NCBI RefSeq assembly: GCF_900156255.1
Contig: NZ_FTMK01000015.1
Location: 1-64,000, forward strand
From: Paracoccus thiocyanatus
GTDB lineage: Bacteria; Pseudomonadota; Alphaproteobacteria; Rhodobacterales; Rhodobacteraceae
Direction of reading: 5' to 3'
DNA length: 64,000 nt
The notes beneath the pieces are model-generated. The model was not told where the DNA came from. It saw only the letters and a program-made list of their open reading frames with translations, and ran no database searches. Shown here in pieces: positions 59,799 to 64,000 of the stretch (its first letter is position 1; each line of letters begins with the position of its first letter). Both the position numbers and the translations under genes were made by a program.

Positions 59799-61535
59799 TC
59801 AGCGCGGCTCGCCGTTCATGGTCTGGCGGCGGCGCTCGCGCTCGATGATGCGCTGCGACAGATAGGTGCCGAGCGCCACGATCACGACGGCCAGGATGCC
59901 AAGCGCCGCCCCCGGCCCGCGCCCGGCGGGCGATTGCATGTAAAGATAGATGCCATAGGCCAGCGGCGCGTCGGACGACCGCCCGACCAGCATGATCGTC
60001 GCCGACAGTTCGACCGCCGCGGTGGCAAAGCTGGTGACGAAACCGGCCAGGATCCCGCCGGCCATCAGCGGCACCACGATGCGCCGGATCGTGCTGGCGC
60101 GCGAGGCGCCCAGGCTTTCCGCTGCCTCTTCAAGCGACAGCGACACCTGTTGCAGCGCCGCCATGCAGGCGCGCAGCGCGTAAGGCAGGCGGCGCACGGC
60201 CAGCGCCACGATGATGATCCCCCAGAAGCTGGACATCTGGCCCAGCCCGAAGGGCAACTGGATGCCGTGGAACATGCGCAGATAGCCGATGCCCAGCACC
60301 ACGCCCGGCACCGCCAGCGCCGCGGTCGCCATGTAGTCCAGCCATTTGCGGCCCGGCAGCCCGGTGCGGATCACGATATAGGCGATGCCCACGCCCAGCA
60401 CGACGTCGATCACCGCCGCCGAGCCGGCATAGATCAGCGTGTTCCAGACATATTGCGACGACTGGGTGAAGATGGTGGCGAAATGCTGGACGGTAAAGCC
60501 GTCGGGCAGCGGCGCAAAGGACCAGATCGTGCCAAAGGCCAGCAGCAACAGCCCGACATGGGGCGACAGCACCAGGGCCAGGATGAACAGGATCACCGCC
60601 CAGGCCAGAAGCTTTTCGCGCGGTTTCAGGTCGCGGCGCGACAGCCCGCCGCCGCCCTTTTGCACGGTGGCATAGTCCTTGCCGCGCATGAACAGGAAGG
60701 ACGCCCACAGCGAAAACACCGAAAAGGCCACCAGGATAAAGGAAATCACATAGCCCATCGGGTCGTTGATCCCGACCCCGGTGATGCGCAGATAGGCCTG
60801 CGGGGCCAGCATGTTGTTGACGTTCAGCAGCAAGGGGGTGCCCAGGTCGTCAAAGACCTTGATGAAGACCAGCGCCGCCCCCGCCAGATAGCCGGGCATG
60901 GCCAGCGGAAACACGATGCGCCGGAACATCCGCATCCCGTGCGAGCCCAGGTTCTGCGCCGCCTCTTCCATCGAGCGGTCGATATTGCGCAGGCTGGCCG
61001 ACAGGTTGATCAGGATAAAGGGGAAATAGTGGATCGACTGGACCAAGATGACGCCGTTCAGCCCCTCCATGAACGGAATCCGAAAGCCGAGATACTGGTT
61101 CAGCAGCAGGTTGATCGAACCATTGCGCCCGAACAGCAAGGACATCGCCACCGCCCCGACAAAGGGCGGCATGATCAGCGGGATGATCCCCAGCGCCTGG
61201 ATCGCGGCGGTGCCCGCGAAATTGAAGCGCGTGGTGATATAGGCCAGCGGCAGCGCGATCGCCGTCGCCACCACCACCGACATGGCCGAGACATAGAACG
61301 AGTTCACGAAGCTTTCGCGAAACAGCGTCGTGTTGAAGAAATCCTGGAAGTTTTGCAGCGTAAAGGCGCCGCTGCGCGCATCCAGGAAGGCGACATAGAT
61401 CACCTGCGCCACCGGCAGGACCAGGAACGCCATCAGAAAGATCGCGATCAGGATGCCGGCGGCCGCGGCCCCCGAAAGGCGCGGAAACAGCGTGAACCCG
61501 CGCCGTCCGGTCTGCAAATGGCTGGAATCCTGCAT
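59799..61535 (-). CDS. ABC transporter permease, fused two-domain (FbpB type)
   Basis: A 578-residue inner-membrane protein with two permease domains in one chain (about 60-290 and 330-570), each with an EAA loop (MEEAAQNLGSHGMRMFRRIV and LEEAAESLGASRASTIRRIV). This fused form is typical of Fe(III) importers. ATG 61535 (MQDSSHLQTG) was chosen; an in-frame ATG 21 codons earlier lacks conservation. Confidence 0.9.
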   Translation of the reverse strand: MQDSSHLQTGRRGFTLFPRLSGAAAAGILIAIFLMAFLVLPVAQVIYVAFLDARSGAFTLQNFQDFFNTTLFRESFVNSFYVSAMSVVVATAIALPLAYITTRFNFAGTAAIQALGIIPLIMPPFVGAVAMSLLFGRNGSINLLLNQYLGFRIPFMEGLNGVILVQSIHYFPFILINLSASLRNIDRSMEEAAQNLGSHGMRMFRRIVFPLAMPGYLAGAALVFIKVFDDLGTPLLLNVNNMLAPQAYLRITGVGINDPMGYVISFILVAFSVFSLWASFLFMRGKDYATVQKGGGGLSRRDLKPREKLLAWAVILFILALVLSPHVGLLLLAFGTIWSFAPLPDGFTVQHFATIFTQSSQYVWNTLIYAGSAAVIDVVLGVGIAYIVIRTGLPGRKWLDYMATAALAVPGVVLGIGYLRMFHGIQLPFGLGQMSSFWGIIIVALAVRRLPYALRACMAALQQVSLSLEEAAESLGASRASTIRRIVVPLMAGGILAGFVTSFATAAVELSATIMLVGRSSDAPLAYGIYLYMQSPAGRGPGAALGILAVVIVALGTYLSQRIIERERRRQTMNGEPR

Positions 61536-61594
61536 GAAGTCCCCGTCCGGGTTCGGAACGACCCGCACCACGCCTGCGGCGCGGGTCCGGTCGA

Positions 61595-62917
61595 TCACTG
61601 CATCGCGGCGGCCTGTTCGGCCAGTTCGCGGGCCTTGCGATAATTCTCGACCGCAAAGCTGTCCCAGGATTGCTCGACCTCGGCCTGCCGGCCCACGACC
61701 TCGGTTTCGGGGTCGGCGCGCGAGATGGTGAAGACCTCGGCAAAGGACGGGTCCAGCGACTCTTCCTCGGTGATGGGCATGGCCTCGATCAGTGCGCGGG
61801 CCTCGTCGATCATGGCCTTGGCCTCGGCATTGCCGCTTTCGGCCTGGGCGGCCTCGGCCTTGTGCACGGCCGAGACGGCGGCGCGCAGGTCGTCCAGCCG
61901 GTAAGTCACCAGCACGTCGAAAAGCGAGTTCACGAGGCTGTAGCGCGTCCCGGACTTGTCCACGTCGAACTCGATAGCACCGGGCGCGAAATCCTCGGAA
62001 AAGGGGTTGGGAAAGCCCTCGGGCGCATTCTCATAGGCGGCGGGATTGACCGGCAGGCGCATGATCGCAGGGTTCAGCAACACCTGCTGACCCTGGGGCG
62101 ACAGCAGGAACTCGACGAATTTCACCGCCCCCTCCTGGTTCGGCGCGTTTTCGATGACGCCGATATTGGCCGGCACGATGGCGGTCACGCTGGGATAGAC
62201 CAGTTCGACCGGAAAGCCCGACGCCTTGGAGGCCAGTCCGAAAAAGTCGATCACGATGCCAAAGCCCGTCGCGCCCGAGTTGACCGCATCGGGTACGCCG
62301 AAGCTGCGCTCGGTCACGGTGTTCATGTTGCCCGCGATCCATTTCCAGGTGGCCCAGCCCTGGTCCCAGCCTTCGCCTTGCAGCAGGGTTTCCACCGTCA
62401 GATGCGTGGTGCCCGAGCGCGAGGGCGAGGACATCGCCACATGCCCGTTATATTCGGCGCGCTTGAGATCTTCCCATTCCTTGGCCACGGGCAGGTCGTT
62501 GGCCTGGATATAGCGGGTGTTGTACATGATCCCGTATCCCGATGCGGCAAAGCCGAAATAGCTGCCGTCGGGATCGTTGATCGGATAGCCGCCGATGGCG
62601 TCCGGGATGCCTTCGGACTGCACCTCGACCTTGGCCAGCAGCCCCTCGGTCTTGAGGACCTCGAAGGCGTCGGGGGCGGATGCCCACATCAGGTCGATGG
62701 AATTGGCGCTGCGGGTTTCCTGAAGATGGGACACTGCGGCATTGGTGTTGCGGCTGACCACCTCCAGCGTGGTGCCGGGATGGGCCGCCTCGAACGCGGC
62801 CTTGAAGGGATCGGTCAGATCCTGCGGAAACGAGGTCACGACCGTCACCGTATCGGCGCCGGCCAGCGACGTTGACACCAGCAATGCAGCGGTGCCGAGC
62901 ATTAAGGACTTGTGCAT
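61595..62917 (-). CDS. ABC transporter substrate-binding protein (Fe(III)/phosphonate/PgtC-like)
   Basis: A 440-residue periplasmic binding protein. Signal peptide about 1-21 (ends SLAGA). The mature start DTVTVVTSFPQDLTDPFKAA resembles both iron-binding FbpA relatives and phosphoglycerate-type PgtC proteins. Two C-terminal helical segments (about 370-440) extend it beyond the usual 340 residues. GGGAGGAG precedes the ATG. Next to an ECF sigma gene, iron is plausible but not shown. A TTTCAA-N7-TTGAAA inverted repeat (63007-63025) lies 90 bases upstream. Confidence 0.85.
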   Translation of the reverse strand: MHKSLMLGTAALLVSTSLAGADTVTVVTSFPQDLTDPFKAAFEAAHPGTTLEVVSRNTNAAVSHLQETRSANSIDLMWASAPDAFEVLKTEGLLAKVEVQSEGIPDAIGGYPINDPDGSYFGFAASGYGIMYNTRYIQANDLPVAKEWEDLKRAEYNGHVAMSSPSRSGTTHLTVETLLQGEGWDQGWATWKWIAGNMNTVTERSFGVPDAVNSGATGFGIVIDFFGLASKASGFPVELVYPSVTAIVPANIGVIENAPNQEGAVKFVEFLLSPQGQQVLLNPAIMRLPVNPAAYENAPEGFPNPFSEDFAPGAIEFDVDKSGTRYSLVNSLFDVLVTYRLDDLRAAVSAVHKAEAAQAESGNAEAKAMIDEARALIEAMPITEEESLDPSFAEVFTISRADPETEVVGRQAEVEQSWDSFAVENYRKARELAEQAAAMQ

Positions 62918-63006
62918 TTTCTCCTCCCAAAGCGCCGAACGGGTCTTGGCCGTGGATGCGGCGGCCCGTTTCCGGCAAATGAAAGAGTGCCCAAAGGCAG
63001 GAAACA

Positions 63007-63025
63007 TTTCAATCTTCGTTTGAAA
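63007..63025. promoter_or_regulatory. Inverted repeat upstream of the iron-type ABC operon
   Basis: TTTCAA (63007-63012), 7 bases, TTGAAA (63020-63025), between the ECF sigma stop and the binding-protein start. It could be an iron-regulator site, but it does not clearly match a consensus I know. Confidence 0.35.
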
Positions 63026-63068
63026 AACCTGGCCACGCGTTCGGGGCCCCCCGGCGCGGCGGGTGGGA

Positions 63069-63575
63069 TCATCCGTCCTGCTGTTCGTCCAGCGCGCGGG
63101 CGCAGCGCGCCACCGCCTTGGCGATGTGCTTTGCCACATTGCGTTCGGACATGCCGCAGCGGGCGGCGATTTCATGAAAGCTCAGGCCCTGGACGCGGTT
63201 CATCAGGAACAGCCGGCGCGTGGTTTCGGGCAGGTCGGCAATGGCCCGGCGGACCGCCGCGCCCGCCTCGCGCGCGGACAGCGCGTCAAAGGCCGGGTCC
63301 TGCGGCACCGGCGCCGGGCCGGCATGGGCCGCATGGGCATTGCGCAGGATTTCGCGCCGCAGGTGGTCGATGGCGGCATTGCGGGCCGAGCGGGTGACAA
63401 AGGCCGCCGGACTGCCGCGCAGCGCCCCGCCCCGTTCCCAGCAGCGCAGGAAGACGTCATGCACCAGATCCATGGCGATGCTGCGATTGCCGATCCGCCG
63501 GGCGACCTGACGCTCCAGCCGGGCGCCTTCGTCCAGGTAAAGCCGGCCAAGCATGTCACGGTCGCAAAAGGTCAT
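63069..63575 (-). CDS. ECF sigma factor (FecI-like)
   Basis: A 168-residue ECF sigma factor. Region 2: RQVARRIGNRSIAMDLVHDV then FLRCWER; region 4: LPETTRRLFLMNRVQGLSFH then EIAARCGMSERNVAKHIAKA. FecI-type sigma factors turn on ferric-siderophore receptors. Start uncertain: ATG 63575 (MTFCDRD) is used; GTG 63596 is possible and neither has a strong ribosome site. No FecR-type anti-sigma gene follows; the next gene on this strand is the ABC binding protein. It diverges from the exported protein at 63844. Confidence 0.85.
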   Translation of the reverse strand: MTFCDRDMLGRLYLDEGARLERQVARRIGNRSIAMDLVHDVFLRCWERGGALRGSPAAFVTRSARNAAIDHLRREILRNAHAAHAGPAPVPQDPAFDALSAREAGAAVRRAIADLPETTRRLFLMNRVQGLSFHEIAARCGMSERNVAKHIAKAVARCARALDEQQDG

Positions 63576-63843
63576 CGCAGCAGCCGAAATCCGCACAAGG
63601 ACAGGGAAACGGCTGGCGGCTGGGCACAGGACACAGCGGCTGACGGGAAACGAGGTTATTTGGCGCGCGACGTCCTGTCCACCGGCCGCCCTGGGCCGGG
63701 CCGTTATTGTTGCATATCCGGCACAGCCGCCTTCCCGGACCGAAAGGCGACAAAAATACTAGGCATCCGGTTCAGTGTCCCCGGCCGCCATCCGTGAAGC
63801 CTTCGTCACAACGCAAAACGCGAACAGGAAAGAGGGAACACCG

Positions 63844-64000
63844 ATGAAACGATTGAAGAACACGACGGCCGACCTTCGGGGCCGCCTGCCGCTGTGGCTG
63901 GCGGTGTCGGGCGCGGTCCTGCCGGTTCTGGCCGGACCGGCCGGGGCGCAGGATCTGCCCGCCCCGGCCGCCGAGGTGCCGGCCACGGTCCAGCTTGACA
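63844..64000 (+). CDS. Partial gene: exported protein, probably TonB-dependent receptor
   Basis: Only the first 52 codons are in the window. They give a long signal peptide (polar start MKRLKNTTADLRGR, hydrophobic core LPLWLAVSGAVLPVLAG, cleavage near AGA before QDLP) and a proline/alanine-rich mature start. AGAGGGAA precedes the ATG. The divergent FecI-like sigma gene makes a TonB-dependent siderophore receptor likely, but no plug or TonB box is visible yet. Confidence 0.6.
   Translation, partial: MKRLKNTTADLRGRLPLWLAVSGAVLPVLAGPAGAQDLPAPAAEVPATVQLD

Overview
The window is high-GC DNA with dense, well-supported genes. Its gene content (betaine and hydroxyproline catabolism, PutA with an Lrp-type PutR, GcvA-type LysR regulators, pseudoazurin, many ABC transporters) fits an alphaproteobacterium of the Rhodobacteraceae, most probably Paracoccus. 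That assignment is inferred from protein character and gene order; no marker gene is present. No rRNA, tRNA or CRISPR array was seen.

Layout. (1) 1-2094: an IS1634-type transposase beside a DUF4186 gene that has lost its 5' part. (2) 2347-4497: scoAB (3-oxoacid CoA-transferase) divergent from a PAS-LuxR regulator. (3) 4777-29083: a large quaternary-amine and imino-acid island. It holds an OpuA-type betaine ABC transporter plus an extra orphan binding protein, a Stc2-type Rieske demethylase with its reductase, an StcD-type N-methylproline demethylase, the betaine epimerase HpbD, a second enolase-superfamily enzyme, a proline-racemase-family dehydratase, an ornithine-cyclodeaminase-family reductase and PutA. 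At least five regulators (GntR, TetR, two LysR, Lrp) sit among them. The enzymes form a route from proline betaine, and probably a 3-hydroxyproline (betaine), to L-proline and then glutamate. (4) 29212-30818: a MarR-FUSC efflux pair. (5) 30826-44755: fourteen leftward genes combining an oligopeptide-type ABC importer, a glycerophosphodiester phosphodiesterase, a HAD phosphatase, a TIM-barrel isomerase, a Ugp-type ABC importer, a PHP phosphoesterase and an RpiR regulator. This looks like a system for importing and breaking down sugar or polyol phosphodiesters. (6) 45195-54007: chaC, then a leftward stress/carbon-storage block (DUF892 protein, treZ, treY, glgC-like, glgX, DUF2934) with two promoters of the EcfG general-stress type. 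(7) 54198-57734: a cobalamin riboswitch, btuFCD-like genes and a pseudoazurin. (8) 57941-64000: pdxH, a Fe(III)-type ABC importer, an ECF sigma factor and the start of a divergent exported protein, probably a TonB-dependent receptor.

Regulatory sites stand out. A shared GTATACGATAT-like site lies in front of the orphan binding protein and, in two copies, in the divergent region of the GntR regulator. Two LysR-type palindromes with 7-base spacers lie in the betaine island. Two GGAAC-N17-GTT promoters lie in the trehalose/glycogen block. A 30-bp repeat lies downstream of both scoB and pdxH, beyond paired hairpins.
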